The notes beneath the pieces are model-generated. The model saw only the letters and a list, made by a program, of their open reading frames with translations. It had not been told where the DNA came from and searched no databases. Below, one piece after another: positions 26,980 through 36,203 of a DNA stretch of 64,000 nucleotides. Position 1 is the stretch's first letter. Each line of letters begins with the position of its first letter. The stretch comes from Nakamurella leprariae (GTDB lineage: Bacteria > Actinomycetota > Actinomycetes > Mycobacteriales > Nakamurellaceae): assembly GCF_016918035.1 (NCBI RefSeq), contig NZ_JAERWK010000003.1, positions 231,109 through 295,108 of the forward strand. Direction: 5' to 3'. The position numbers and the translations under genes were made by a program.

Positions 26980-27627
26980 TCACAGTCCGGTCGGCAGGGC
27001 CAGCCCGAAGCGCGTCGCGAGCAGGGCGATGTCGGAGCGCGACGCGGCCGAGACGGCCTCGGCCCGCTCGGATCGATCGACCGCGCCGGTCGGGTCGACC
27101 CGGGCCAGCCGGCCGAGATCGACGCGGGCGGCATCGGTCCGGGCGCGGATCTGGAATTCGGGCGTGGTGCAGGGCACGGTGACGCCGAGGACGGTGCCGG
27201 TGCCGGCCAGCGAGCCCTCCTCGTAGGCCAGGCCGTTGCCGCCGTACACCCGGGTGCCGTCCGGCTCCTGCAGCACGGGCACCTCCAGGTCGACGAGGGC
27301 GACCACCACCCGTCGGCCGGTGCCGTCGCACAGCCGGTGGGTGAAGGCGTCGTCGTCGCCGACCCGGCGGAAGCCGTGCTCGACCATCACCTGCGCGAAC
27401 GCGGCCAGGTCCTGGTGCTCGACCACCACATCGATGTCGGTGTGCGGTCGGCTCTGCCGGCCGAGCAGGGCGTCGACGCCCCAGCCGCCGTCCAGCCAGA
27501 AACGGACGTCGGCCCGTTGCCACCAGCCGACCAGCTCGACCACGTCCTCGGCGGTGAGCCGGTGGTCCTGGTCGGCCGCCGGTCCCGCATGGTCCGCCCG
27601 GCGCTGGGCAGTGCCGTCGCTGCTCAT
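26980..27627 (-). CDS. Lincosamide/aminoglycoside-type nucleotidyltransferase family protein
   Basis: 215-aa nucleotidyltransferase-fold protein like LnuA and ANT(2''). The active-site block is FWLDGGWGVDALLGRQSRPH (residues 43-62) followed by TDIDVVVE with the metal-binding Asp pair D64 and D66. GLAYEEGSLAGTGTVLG and CTTPEFQIRARTD resemble the C-terminal part of the ANT(2'') group. It could adenylylate a drug hydroxyl, but chromosomal actinomycete copies often have no proven substrate. The ATG overlaps the DUF2277 stop (ATGA), so the two are translated together. Confidence 0.75.
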   Translation of the reverse strand: MSSDGTAQRRADHAGPAADQDHRLTAEDVVELVGWWQRADVRFWLDGGWGVDALLGRQSRPHTDIDVVVEHQDLAAFAQVMVEHGFRRVGDDDAFTHRLCDGTGRRVVVALVDLEVPVLQEPDGTRVYGGNGLAYEEGSLAGTGTVLGVTVPCTTPEFQIRARTDAARVDLGRLARVDPTGAVDRSERAEAVSAASRSDIALLATRFGLALPTGL

Positions 27628-27899
27628 CGGATGCCGGCGTACCGGGCCGCGCTGCGGGCGCGGGCCTTGGCCGCCTCCACCTCCCGGTCCTTGGGCGGCG
27701 CCGCGGTCACCAGATCCTCGAGCAGATGTCTCGTGATGTGGGCGATCTCGTGCACGGCGGCGTCGAACGCCTGCTGGTTGGCTGCGGACGGCCTGGCCGT
27801 CCCGGCCACCTTGCGGACGTACTGGAGAGCAGCCGCGTGGACCTCGTCGTCCGTGGCGGGCGGGTCGAAGTTGTGCAGCACACGAATGTTCCGACACAT
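27624..27899 (-). CDS. DUF2277 family protein
   Basis: 91-aa small cytoplasmic protein with the full DUF2277 pattern: MCRNIRVLHNFDPPATDDEV at the start, QYVRKVAGTARPSAANQQAF, and a C-terminal APPKDREVEAAKARAR. Function unknown. The ATG at 27899 was chosen because the family always begins MCRNI; the frame is open for another 36 codons upstream. It overlaps the downstream Lnu-like gene by 4 nt. Confidence 0.88.
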   Translation of the reverse strand: MCRNIRVLHNFDPPATDDEVHAAALQYVRKVAGTARPSAANQQAFDAAVHEIAHITRHLLEDLVTAAPPKDREVEAAKARARSAARYAGIR

Positions 27900-27940
27900 G
27901 AGGCCAGCCTGGCACAGTTCCGTGACCAACGCGGGCGGAT

Positions 27941-27971
27941 CCGGACCATCACTGCCAGTGATCGCGTCCGG
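27941..27971. promoter_or_regulatory. Nested inverted repeat upstream of terC-like gene
   Basis: CCGGAC (27941-27946) pairs with GTCCGG (27966-27971), and inside it ATCACT (27948-27953) pairs with AGTGAT (27957-27962) around GCC. It lies in the divergent region between DUF2277 and the terC-like gene. It could be an operator or, in RNA, a stable hairpin in the terC leader. No yybP-ykoY motif was recognised. Confidence 0.45.
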
Positions 27972-28083
27972 ACCGGCCGGAACCATCCGGTGGCATCGTT
28001 CGTACACCTCACGGGGTGGCGACCGGTGTCACTCGTCGACCGACCCCGTCGTCCGAGTCCGCGCCGAGTCGCAAGGAGCACTG

Positions 28084-29280
28084 GTGAACGTCTCCACCTG
28101 GGTGTGGCTGGTCACCGTGGCCGGGATCGTACTGCTGTTGATCTTCGATTTCGTCTTCCACGTCCGCAAGGCCCACGTTCCGACGTTGCGTGAGGCGGCC
28201 GTCTGGTCCGCCGTCTACGTCGGGATCGCGATCCTGTTCGGGCTGGGCGTGCTGGTCTTCGCGGGCCCGACCTTCGGCGGCGAGTACTTCGCCGGCTATG
28301 TCACCGAGAAAGCGCTCAGCGTCGACAACCTGTTCGTCTTCCTGATCATCATGAGCAGCTTCGCGGTGCCCCGGGAGGACCAGCAGAAGGTGCTGCTGTT
28401 CGGCATCGTGTTCTCGCTGTTCGCCCGGACCGCGTTCATCTTCGTCGGCGCGACCCTGATCAACTCCTTCGCCTGGGTGTTCTACCTGTTCGGGCTGATC
28501 CTGATCCTGACCGCGGCGAACCTGGTCAAGGGCCAACTCTCCGGCGGCGGGCACGACGACGGCGAGAACTTCGTGGTCCGACTGGCCCGCCGGTGGTTCA
28601 ACACCTCCGAGCACTACGACGGCGACAAGCTGTTCACCATCGAGAACGGCACGCGGGTGCTCACCCCGATGCTGCTGGTCATGGTGGCCATCGCAGGCAC
28701 CGACATCCTCTTCGCCCTGGACTCGATCCCGGCCATCTTCGGGCTGACCCAGGAGACGTTCATCGTCTTCACCGCCACGGCGTTCTCGCTCATGGGCCTG
28801 CGGCAGCTGTACTTCCTGATCGACGGGCTCCTGGAGCGGCTGATCTACCTGTCGTGGGGGCTGGCGGTCATCCTCGGGTTCATCGGGGTCAAGCTGGTCC
28901 TGCACGCGCTGCACGAGAACACGCTGCCGTTCATCAACGGCGGGGAGCACGTCACGGTCCCCGAGATCAGCACCGGACTCTCGCTGGGCGTCATCATGGG
29001 CGTGCTGCTGGTGACCGTGGTCGCGTCGCTGATCAGCCCCAAGGGCAAGGCCAGGACCACCATCGCCAACCTGCGCCGGCACACCCACGAGTACCTGGAC
29101 CTGGAGTACACCGCCGACCTGGCCGAGCGGGAGCGGGTCTTCCGCCGCATGCAGATCGAGACCGATCAGCTGCACTCCATGGACGCCAAGTACCACGTCC
29201 TGGTCAAGGACGAGCCCGGCCTGGAGCAGCAGATCGCCGAGGCCCGGCGCCGGCACGACGAGGCCGTCGCCGCCGGCTGA
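28084..29280 (+). CDS. TerC/Alx-family integral membrane protein
   Basis: 398-aa membrane protein of the TerC family with about eight membrane segments. It carries the acidic membrane motifs EKALSVDNLFVFLII and GTDILFALDSIPAIFG. Family members export manganese or other metals, support tellurite resistance, or help metallation of secreted proteins. A hydrophilic C-terminal tail (last 75 residues) is charged and helical. GTG start with AAGGAG 6 nt upstream. The very long open frame running in from 25600 is an artefact of composition. Confidence 0.93.
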   Translation: MNVSTWVWLVTVAGIVLLLIFDFVFHVRKAHVPTLREAAVWSAVYVGIAILFGLGVLVFAGPTFGGEYFAGYVTEKALSVDNLFVFLIIMSSFAVPREDQQKVLLFGIVFSLFARTAFIFVGATLINSFAWVFYLFGLILILTAANLVKGQLSGGGHDDGENFVVRLARRWFNTSEHYDGDKLFTIENGTRVLTPMLLVMVAIAGTDILFALDSIPAIFGLTQETFIVFTATAFSLMGLRQLYFLIDGLLERLIYLSWGLAVILGFIGVKLVLHALHENTLPFINGGEHVTVPEISTGLSLGVIMGVLLVTVVASLISPKGKARTTIANLRRHTHEYLDLEYTADLAERERVFRRMQIETDQLHSMDAKYHVLVKDEPGLEQQIAEARRRHDEAVAAG

Positions 29281-29302
29281 CGCCCGACCGCCCCAGCCTG
29301 AT

Positions 29303-29337
29303 CCGGCCCGCTCGACCCGCTCCGTGGGTCGGCCGGG
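29303..29337. terminator. Possible terminator between terC-like and P1 peptidase genes
   Basis: CCGGCC and CGACCC (29303-29318) pair with GGGTCG and GCCGG (29326-29336), with a 4-nt bulge. It lies between convergent genes, 22 bp from each stop. Confidence 0.4.
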
Positions 29338-29358
29338 TCGGACCGCGTGGGTGCCGGG

Positions 29359-30678
29359 TCAGTCAGCGCGGAACGCGCTGGGCGCGGCCTGCCGGTAGGA
29401 CCACCAGCGTCCCGCCGCGGTGGTGACGCCCTCGGTCTCGGTCACCCCGCGCACGGTGGCCCGGGTGACCGTGTCGCCCGCCGCGGTGAGCAGCCGGTGC
29501 CAGCTCATCGGGTCGGCCGGGTGCGTCTCGGCCGGGTCACCGGCCCGGCTGCCGGGCAGCGCCCGGGCCCGCCCGGACAGCGTCCTCGTTCCGGTGGCCG
29601 CGGCGAAGACCACGTCGCCGTCGAACAGGGTGTGCACCGGGTTCACCGCCCGGGCCATCCCGTCGTGGCCGAGCGTGGCCAGACGGTGGCACTGGGCCTT
29701 GGTCAGCGCGGCGTCGGTCACCAGCACCGCCAGCGTGGTGTGCCGGGGTGCGTTCGGATCCGGACCGGCTGGGATCCCCGGACCACGGTCCTGCGGACCC
29801 ACCCGGGGCAGCGGCCGCGCCGAGTGGCCGAGATCGGCCCCGGCCGGGTGCACCGGATCGGGATCGGCGGGGTCGTCGGTCGGCTCCATGGCCCCGGAGG
29901 CCAGGCGCAGCAACCGGTCCCGGTCCGCCGTGGACGGGGGGCCGACCAGGCCCGGCACGTCACCGGGCTGCAGCAGCGGCGCCCCCCACAGTGCCCCGGT
30001 CTCCGACGCGACGAGCGAGCCGGCTGCGTTGACGACGACCAGCGCGGCCACGGTGACCGGACCGTCCGGCAGTTCCACCACGGTCGACGCCTGTCCGACG
30101 CCACCCTTGAGCCCGCCGGCCACTGCGCCGGTGCCGGCGCCGACCGCACCCAGGACGGGATCGGTGTCCCGCAGGGCGGCGGCCACGGCCTCGGCGCCGG
30201 CGGCGGCCACCGGCCGGGCGGTGAACCGGCCGCCGCGACCCAGGTCGAACAGCACGGCGCCGGGGGCGATGGGCACCACCTCGTCCGGCGCGGTCCCCAC
30301 CGACAGCCCGCAGCCCCGCTCGGCCAGCGCCCCGACCACCCCGGCCGCGGCGGCCAGTCCGTAGGCGCTGCCACCGGTCAGGGTGATGGCCTGCACCTGC
30401 TCGACCAAGGCGCTCGGGTCGAGCAGATCCGTCTCGACGGTGCCGGGAGCGCCACCCCGGACGTCGACGCCGGCGACCATGCCGCCGACCGGTCGCGGAT
30501 CGGCCGGGTCGGCCGGCGGTGGGGCGAGCACGACGGTGGTGCCGGTGAGGTGGCCGTCGCCGACGAGCGTGGCGTGCCCGACCCGGATGCCGGCCACGTC
30601 GGCCAGCGAGTTGGTCGGCCCGGGTCGCGACGCCCGATCTGCCACCTGCCGTTCGGCTCCGGTGCTGGTCTCGCTCAC
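29359..30678 (-). CDS. P1 (DmpA/BapA) family aminopeptidase
   Basis: 439-aa N-terminal-nucleophile peptidase that self-cleaves into two chains and removes amino-terminal, sometimes beta- or D-amino acids. Family blocks are IRVGHATL, ITLTGGSAYGLAAAAGVV, GTGAVAGGLKGGVGQAS, the cleavage/nucleophile region RHTTLAVLVTDAALTKAQ (T314 or T315) and MARAVNPVHTLFDGDVVFA. Residues 240-310 form a Pro/Asp-rich insertion just before the cleavage site. The GTG overlaps the stop of the oppF-like gene (GTGA), so it is the last gene of the peptide-import operon and may digest imported peptides. Confidence 0.9.
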   Translation of the reverse strand: MSETSTGAERQVADRASRPGPTNSLADVAGIRVGHATLVGDGHLTGTTVVLAPPPADPADPRPVGGMVAGVDVRGGAPGTVETDLLDPSALVEQVQAITLTGGSAYGLAAAAGVVGALAERGCGLSVGTAPDEVVPIAPGAVLFDLGRGGRFTARPVAAAGAEAVAAALRDTDPVLGAVGAGTGAVAGGLKGGVGQASTVVELPDGPVTVAALVVVNAAGSLVASETGALWGAPLLQPGDVPGLVGPPSTADRDRLLRLASGAMEPTDDPADPDPVHPAGADLGHSARPLPRVGPQDRGPGIPAGPDPNAPRHTTLAVLVTDAALTKAQCHRLATLGHDGMARAVNPVHTLFDGDVVFAAATGTRTLSGRARALPGSRAGDPAETHPADPMSWHRLLTAAGDTVTRATVRGVTETEGVTTAAGRWWSYRQAAPSAFRAD

Positions 30679-31586
30679 TCGCGTTCCTCCTGCTGGTGAT
30701 CAATATCGGCGCGGGTATCGACGCGGGTATCGGCGCGGCTGCCGGCCCGGGCCTGCCGGTCGGCGCGGTCTCGGGCCAGCTCCAGGGACCGGGCCAGAGT
30801 GGGCACCGCGGCGAGCAGTTCCCGGGTGTACGGGTGCTGGGGATCGGCCCAGACGCGGTCGGTGGGACCGTGTTCGACGACCTCGCCGGACCGCAGCACC
30901 ATCACCTCCTGACACACCCGCCGGACCACCGACAGGTCGTGCGAGACGAACACGAGGGTCAGTCCGCGCTCGGTCACCAGCCGGTCGAGCAGCGCCAGCA
31001 CCGACGCGCGGACGGTGACGTCCAGGGCCGAGACGGCCTCGTCGGCCAGCAGCACGGCAGGGTCGCCGACGATAGCCCGGGCCAGCGAGATCCGTTGCCG
31101 CTGACCGCCGGAGAACTGGTGCGGGTACCGGCGGCCGGCGTCGGCGTCCAGGCCGACCGCCGCCAGCGCGGCCGCGACCGGCTCGGCCACGTCGCGGCGC
31201 CCCTGGGCCAGCAACGGCTCGGCCACCACCGCGTCGATCCGCATCCGGGGGTCCAGCGAGCCCATGGGGTCCTGGAAGACCATCTGCACCCGGCCGACCG
31301 GGCCGCGCGCTGCGTCACCGGTCGGGGAGCCGGTCGGGGAGCCGTCGAACAGCACCGTCCCGGACGTCGGCCGGTCCAGCCCGGCCAGGATGCGCAGCAG
31401 CGTGCTCTTGCCGGAGCCAGACTCGCCGACGATGCCGAACCGGCCGCCGCGGGGCACGGTGAGACTCACCCCGGCCAGCGCGTCGACCGGGGCCGGACGC
31501 CCGCCCCGCAGCGACGTCCGGCGTTGCGGGAACCGCCGCCAGACGTCCCGCACCTCGATGGCCGGTACCGGCTCGGGCACGCTCAT
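30675..31586 (-). CDS. Oligopeptide ABC importer ATPase (OppF/DppF type)
   Basis: 303-aa ATPase with Walker A GIVGESGSGKST, Q-loop MVFQDPMGSLDPRM, signature FSGGQRQRISLARAI, Walker B VLLADEAVSALDV and H-loop VFVSHDLSV. The C-terminal DPQHPYTRELLAAVP is the mark of OppD/F ATPases. The last 35 residues are rich in Arg-Ala-Asp repeats. It overlaps OppD-like upstream (ATGA) and the peptidase downstream (GTGA). Confidence 0.95.
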   Translation of the reverse strand: MSVPEPVPAIEVRDVWRRFPQRRTSLRGGRPAPVDALAGVSLTVPRGGRFGIVGESGSGKSTLLRILAGLDRPTSGTVLFDGSPTGSPTGDAARGPVGRVQMVFQDPMGSLDPRMRIDAVVAEPLLAQGRRDVAEPVAAALAAVGLDADAGRRYPHQFSGGQRQRISLARAIVGDPAVLLADEAVSALDVTVRASVLALLDRLVTERGLTLVFVSHDLSVVRRVCQEVMVLRSGEVVEHGPTDRVWADPQHPYTRELLAAVPTLARSLELARDRADRQARAGSRADTRVDTRADIDHQQEERE

Positions 31587-32440
31587 CGAACCGGCCCGCC
31601 GTCCAGCATCGGGCCGGTGAGGTCGGAATCGGCCAGCAGCCGCCGGGTGTGGTCGTGCTGGGGATCGGTGAGCACCTGCACGGTCGGTCCCTGCTCGACC
31701 AGCTCCCCGCGGTACAGCACCAGCACCCGGTCGCACAACGAAGCGACCACGGCCAGGTCGTGGGAGATGAACAGCACCGCGGCGCCCACCTCCCTCGCCC
31801 GCCGGTCGATGAGATCGAGCACCCGGGCCTGCACGGTGACGTCCAAGGCGGTGGTCGGCTCGTCGCACACCAGCAGACCGGGACGGCCGGCCAGCGCCAT
31901 GGCCAGCACCACCCGTTGCCGCTGCCCGCCGGACAGCTGGTGCGGGTGGGCGCGGGCCACCCGGTCCGGATCGTCCAGGCCGGTCTCGGCCAACAGTGCC
32001 AGCACCCGCGGATCGGCGCCCCGGACCCGACGTGTCCCGCCGGCAGCCGAGGTGCGGCGGGCGTGCAACCGGATCGCTTCGGCCACCTGCCGGCCCACCC
32101 GCATGGTCGGGTCGAGCGCGGTCATCGGCTCCTGGAACACCATGCCGACCAGCTCGCCGCGCAGCCGGGCCAGCTCCCGCTCGCCGGCGCTGACCAGATC
32201 GCGGTCGGACCCCCGCACGGCGATCGAGCCGGTCATGGTCAGGCCGTCCGGCAGCAACCCGGCCGCGGCCAGGCAGGTCAGCGTCTTGCCCGACCCTGAT
32301 TCGCCGATGATCCCGACCCGCTCCCCCGTCCCGACGGCGAAGCTGACGCCCCGGACCAGGTCCCGCTCGCCGGCGCGGTCCCCCGTCCGGATCGTCAGGT
32401 CCTCGACCCGCAGCACCGGGTGCTGTTCCGGGTCGCTCAC
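31583..32440 (-). CDS. Oligopeptide ABC importer ATPase (OppD/DppD type)
   Basis: 285-aa partner ATPase with Walker A GIIGESGSGKT, Q-loop MVFQEPMTALDPTM, signature LSGGQRQRVVLAMAL, Walker B LLVCDEPTTALDV and H-loop FISHDLAV. The tail DPQHDHTRRLLAD is a variant of the OppD C-terminal motif. The GTG at 32440 overlaps the DppC-like stop by 4 nt. Confidence 0.95.
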   Translation of the reverse strand: MSDPEQHPVLRVEDLTIRTGDRAGERDLVRGVSFAVGTGERVGIIGESGSGKTLTCLAAAGLLPDGLTMTGSIAVRGSDRDLVSAGERELARLRGELVGMVFQEPMTALDPTMRVGRQVAEAIRLHARRTSAAGGTRRVRGADPRVLALLAETGLDDPDRVARAHPHQLSGGQRQRVVLAMALAGRPGLLVCDEPTTALDVTVQARVLDLIDRRAREVGAAVLFISHDLAVVASLCDRVLVLYRGELVEQGPTVQVLTDPQHDHTRRLLADSDLTGPMLDGGPVR

Positions 32441-33297
32441 CGGCCGGCCAACCGGGGATCGAGGCGGTCGCGCAGCCCGTCGCCGAGCAGGTTGAACGCG
32501 AGCACGGCGGCCAGCACGGCCAGGCCCGGCCACAGCATCATCCACGGTTGGAAGCTCAGCGCCGGCTGGGCCTCGTAGAGCATGCGGCCCCAGGACGGAG
32601 TGGTCGGGCCGGCGCCGAGCCCGAGGAAGGACAGGGACGCCTCGGCCAGGATGGCGATCGCATACGCCACCGACGCCTGGACGATGACCAGCGGCGCCAC
32701 GTTCGGCAGCACGTGCCGCACCGCGATGGCCGGGCCGGACCGGCCGGCCACCCGCGCCGCGGCGACGAACTCGCTCGTCATCACCTGGCGCGTCCCGGCC
32801 CGCACCACCCGGACGAAGGCCGGCACCGTGGCCACGCCGATCGCCACCATGGAGGTGGTCACCGAGCCGCCGAACACGGCGGCCAGGATCAGCGCCATCA
32901 GCAACGCCGGGAAGGCCAGCCACAGGTCGGTGACCCGCATCAGGAACTCGGCCGGCCCACGGCGGGCCATCCCGGCCAGGATGCCCAGCGGCGTCCCGAC
33001 GACCGCGGCGATACCGACGGCGACGACGCCGACCCACAGGGTGGTCCGGGCGCCGACCATGAGCAGGGTCAGGACGTCCCGTCCGCGCAGATCGGTGCCC
33101 AGCACGTGGCCGGCGGTGAACAGCCCGACGGAGCGGTGCGCGACGTCGGTGTAGAGCGGCGACCACGGCGTCCAGACGAACGAGCCCAGTGCCGCGGCCA
33201 CGATGACGGCGACCACCGCGCCGCCGATCCACACCGTCGCGGGCACGCGCCGCGGCTGCACCGCCGGCAACGCGGTCAGGGCTCCCGGGCCGGTCAT
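32437..33297 (-). CDS. Peptide ABC importer permease (DppC type)
   Basis: 286-aa permease with an N-terminal membrane segment, an extracytoplasmic loop (GHVLGTDLRGRDVLT, the DppC signature), and five further segments. The coupling loop is EFVAAARVAGRSGPAIAVRHVLPNV, and the C-terminal LLGDGLRDRLDPRL is typical. The ATG overlaps the DppB-like stop (ATGA). Confidence 0.95.
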   Translation of the reverse strand: MTGPGALTALPAVQPRRVPATVWIGGAVVAVIVAAALGSFVWTPWSPLYTDVAHRSVGLFTAGHVLGTDLRGRDVLTLLMVGARTTLWVGVVAVGIAAVVGTPLGILAGMARRGPAEFLMRVTDLWLAFPALLMALILAAVFGGSVTTSMVAIGVATVPAFVRVVRAGTRQVMTSEFVAAARVAGRSGPAIAVRHVLPNVAPLVIVQASVAYAIAILAEASLSFLGLGAGPTTPSWGRMLYEAQPALSFQPWMMLWPGLAVLAAVLAFNLLGDGLRDRLDPRLAGR

Positions 33298-34262
33298 GCC
33301 GTCCGGTCCGTCCGCAGCCGCGGGTCGACGACGCTGGCCAGCACGTCGACGACGAACGAGACCAGCAGCGCCAGCACCACCACGGTCAGCACGATGGCCT
33401 GCACGGCCAGCAGGTCCCGGCGGCTCACCGAGTCGGCCAGCCAGGAGCCGACGCCCGGGATGACGAACACCCACTCGACCACGACCGCACCGATCAGGAT
33501 GGTCACCAGTTGCACGCCCAGGACGGTCAGCACCGGCACCGCCGCGTTGCGGAGCCCGTGCCGGAGCACGGCCTGCGTCCGGGTCAGCCCCTTGGCCCGG
33601 ACGGTGCGCAGGTAGTCCTTGCCGAGCTCGTCGAGCACAGCGCTGCGCACGTACCGGGTCAGCACTGCGCCCTGGATGGCGCCGAGGGAGACCCAGGGCA
33701 GCAGCATGTGGGCCAGGAAGCCGCCCGGGTCGTCCGCGGGCACCACGTAGCCGTTCGCGGGCAGCCAGCCCAGCCCGACCGCGAACACGCTGACCAGCAG
33801 CAGGCCGGCCAGGAAGGCCGGGACCGCCACACCCAGCTGGCTGACCGCGGACAGCACGTTCCCGGCCGGCCGGCCGGCCTTCACCGCGGCCAGCACGCCG
33901 AGCGGCACCGCGATGAGCACAGCCAGCACCATCGCCCCGACGACCAGCCACAGCGTCACCGACAGCCGGTCGGCCAGTTGCGGGCCGATGGGGGCGCGGG
34001 TGACGTACGAGGTCCCGAAATCGCCGTGCAGCGCGCCGCCGATCCAGTCCAGGTACTGCACGAGCAGCGACCGATCCAGGCCCATCTGCACCCGCAGCGC
34101 CGCGACCGCTTCGTCGGTGGCCCCGGTGCCCAGGGCGGTCCGGGCCGGGTCGCCGAGCACCGACAGCAGGAGGAACACGACGACCGATGCGGCCAGCGCG
34201 CTGAGCAGGAAGATGCCGCAGCGACGCAGCACCTGCCAGGCCATCGCGCCTCCCGCCGTCAT
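33294..34262 (-). CDS. Peptide ABC importer permease (DppB type)
   Basis: 322-aa permease with six membrane segments, the large extracytoplasmic loop after helix 1 (ATDEAVAALRVQMGLDRSLLVQYLDWI, in parts) and the coupling loop KDYLRTVRAKGLTRTQAVLRHG. It starts 40 bp after the binding-protein stop. A second in-frame ATG at 34244 has GGGAGG 4 nt before it and could be the true start, giving 316 aa. Confidence 0.93.
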   Translation of the reverse strand: MTAGGAMAWQVLRRCGIFLLSALAASVVVFLLLSVLGDPARTALGTGATDEAVAALRVQMGLDRSLLVQYLDWIGGALHGDFGTSYVTRAPIGPQLADRLSVTLWLVVGAMVLAVLIAVPLGVLAAVKAGRPAGNVLSAVSQLGVAVPAFLAGLLLVSVFAVGLGWLPANGYVVPADDPGGFLAHMLLPWVSLGAIQGAVLTRYVRSAVLDELGKDYLRTVRAKGLTRTQAVLRHGLRNAAVPVLTVLGVQLVTILIGAVVVEWVFVIPGVGSWLADSVSRRDLLAVQAIVLTVVVLALLVSFVVDVLASVVDPRLRTDRTA

Positions 34263-34302
34263 GCCGAGCCGTCACCACCGGGGACGGACGTTCCGTCGGA
34301 GG

Positions 34303-35901
34303 TCACTCCACCGACAGGTCGGCCAGGTCGAAGGACTCACCCAGGTAGTTCTGCGGCAGCCCGTGCACGTCGGCGTCGGCCACCAGCAGGTTCGGCAGCG
34401 ACCACAACCAGACCGCCGCGGCGTCCTGGGCCAGCAGCTCGACGACCTCGCGGTAGTCGGCCACGAACTCCTCGGGGGTGCCGGCATCGCCCTCGGCCAG
34501 CAACTGCTGCACTTGTGGGTTGTCGTAGCGGGTGTAGTAGCCGGGATTGCCCCAGATGGTGGCCAGGTCCCGCGGCTCGACGTGGGCGATGATCGTCATG
34601 TCGTAGTCGGCGTTGCCGAAGACCTGGTCCAGCCACACATCGAACGTCACCGTGGTGGCGTTCACCGTGATGCCGGCCTCGGCCAGTTGGGAGACGATGA
34701 TCGGCGCCGCGGCCTGCGCGTACGGCACGGGCGGCAGGGTCAGGGTCAGCGTGGGGTTCGGCTGTCCGGCCTCGGCCAGCAACGCCTTCGCCCGATCCAC
34801 GTCGTGCGGGTACTCGCCGGACAGGTCGACGAACCAGGGATCGGTGGGCGCCTCGTGCGAGCCGATGACGGTGCCGTACCCGTCCCAGGCGCCGTCCAGG
34901 ATGGCCTGCTTGTCCAGGGCGGAGTTGATCGCCTGCCGGACCCGGACATCGTCCAACGGCGCCCGGCTGTTGTTCAGCGCCATCATCACCTCGGCGTTGG
35001 TCGTCCCCTCCACGATCTGGTACTTCGCGGAATCGGAGAACTGGCCCAACGTCTCGGGGGTCTGCACGGTGGAGATCACCTGGATACCGCCGGTGAGCAG
35101 CGCGTTGTTCATCGCCGTCGGGTCCTGGAAGTACCGGTAGGTCACCGAGGCCAACGCCGGTGCCTCACCCCAGTACTCGGGATTGCGCTCAAGGGTGATC
35201 GAGTTCCCGCGGGTCCAGTCGGCGAACGTGTACGGGCCGGTCCCGATCGGCGTGTTGGCCAGGTCGTCGACGCCCGTCCGCGAGAACATCGCGCCGATCC
35301 GGCCGGTCATCGCGTACAGCCACGAGTTGCTCGGCCGGTTCAGCGTCACGGTCAGCGTGGTCGGATCGGTGGCGGTCGCGGACCCGACCACGTCCATGCC
35401 GGCCTTGATCGACGGCTTCCAGGCGGTCTTCACCCGGTCGATCGAGAAGGCGGCATCCTCGGCGGTGAACGGCGCACCGTCGGAGAAGGTCACCCCGTCC
35501 CGCAGCGTGAACGTGTAGGTGAGCCCGTCCGCGCTGACCTCCCAGGACGAGGCCAGCGCGGGCACCAGCGCGCCGTCGTCGTCCAGTGTCACCAGCGTCT
35601 CGTAGACGTTGTCCAGCAGCACCTGCGGGATGGCGGCCCCGTCGGCCTGGGTGAAGTCGAGACTGACCGGCTCCAGCACGAACCCGATGGCCAGTGAGTC
35701 GGTGCCGCTGCCGGTCCCCGCGCCGGTGCTGGTGGTGGCGCCCGACGTCGCGGTGGTGGAGCTCTGCGTCGAGGCCCCGGCCGAGCAGCCGGCCAGCAGC
35801 ACGCCCGCGGTGATCGCGGCGATCCCGGTCAGCATCCGTCCGCTCCGCCGGGAGCCGGCCCGGACGACCCGTCGGTGCGTCGTCGTGCCCTGCGCAGTCA
35901 T
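34303..35901 (-). CDS. Peptide-binding lipoprotein of ABC importer (SBP family 5)
   Basis: 532-aa extracytoplasmic receptor. It has a signal peptide with lipobox LLAGC (Cys39), a Ser/Thr/Gly linker, then the family 5 fold: ETLVTLDDDGALVPALASSW, TFTLRDGVTFSDGAPFTAED, GTGPYTFADWTRG and VRQAINSALDKQAI. It is the first gene of the operon binding protein - DppB - DppC - OppD - OppF - P1 peptidase. The ATG at 35901 follows GAGAGGA at a rather long 12 nt. Confidence 0.95.
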   Translation of the reverse strand: MTAQGTTTHRRVVRAGSRRSGRMLTGIAAITAGVLLAGCSAGASTQSSTTATSGATTSTGAGTGSGTDSLAIGFVLEPVSLDFTQADGAAIPQVLLDNVYETLVTLDDDGALVPALASSWEVSADGLTYTFTLRDGVTFSDGAPFTAEDAAFSIDRVKTAWKPSIKAGMDVVGSATATDPTTLTVTLNRPSNSWLYAMTGRIGAMFSRTGVDDLANTPIGTGPYTFADWTRGNSITLERNPEYWGEAPALASVTYRYFQDPTAMNNALLTGGIQVISTVQTPETLGQFSDSAKYQIVEGTTNAEVMMALNNSRAPLDDVRVRQAINSALDKQAILDGAWDGYGTVIGSHEAPTDPWFVDLSGEYPHDVDRAKALLAEAGQPNPTLTLTLPPVPYAQAAAPIIVSQLAEAGITVNATTVTFDVWLDQVFGNADYDMTIIAHVEPRDLATIWGNPGYYTRYDNPQVQQLLAEGDAGTPEEFVADYREVVELLAQDAAAVWLWSLPNLLVADADVHGLPQNYLGESFDLADLSVE

Positions 35902-36203
35902 CTCGAGCGTCGGTCCTCTCGTACCCGGGCCGCGCCGACCCGGTCGGTGATCTTCGCCGGACGGTCCGGGCACGCCTGGACGGCGCACGCGGCCTCATCC
36001 TGCGGCCCGCTGGTCAGGCCGCTGCACAGCCTGCCCGACCGGAGCCCGTCGACCGGCCTTCCGGGCGCCGGGGGCGATCGAACTCACACCGGCGCGTCGA
36101 CTGCTGTTCACCTCGATGTCGCCGGATGTCCGGCGGTGTTCCGGATCGTGCGGGTCGCCGTGCCCCCGGTCTGCCGCTGCCCCGGGGTGCCGCTCGGCCG
36201 GGC
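35902..36203. other. Intergenic region upstream of peptide-import operon
   Basis: About 300 bp without a supportable gene. It must hold the promoter of the minus-strand import operon, but I see no convincing -10/-35 pair. CGCCGG-ATGT-CCGGCG (36120-36135) is a small hairpin 70 bp downstream of the SPFH gene stop and may be its terminator. Confidence 0.5.

Noticed and set aside
25600..28083. A giant plus-strand frame reading into terC
   Set aside because: High-GC composition keeps frames open. The true start is the GTG at 28084 with AAGGAG, and the upstream part is antisense to several real genes.
27900..28083. Manganese (yybP-ykoY) riboswitch upstream of terC
   Set aside because: The region has a hairpin but not the conserved paired loops of that riboswitch class.
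30480..30700. Large plus-strand frames opposite the P1 peptidase and importer genes
   Set aside because: They have no family motifs and are antisense to strongly supported coding regions.
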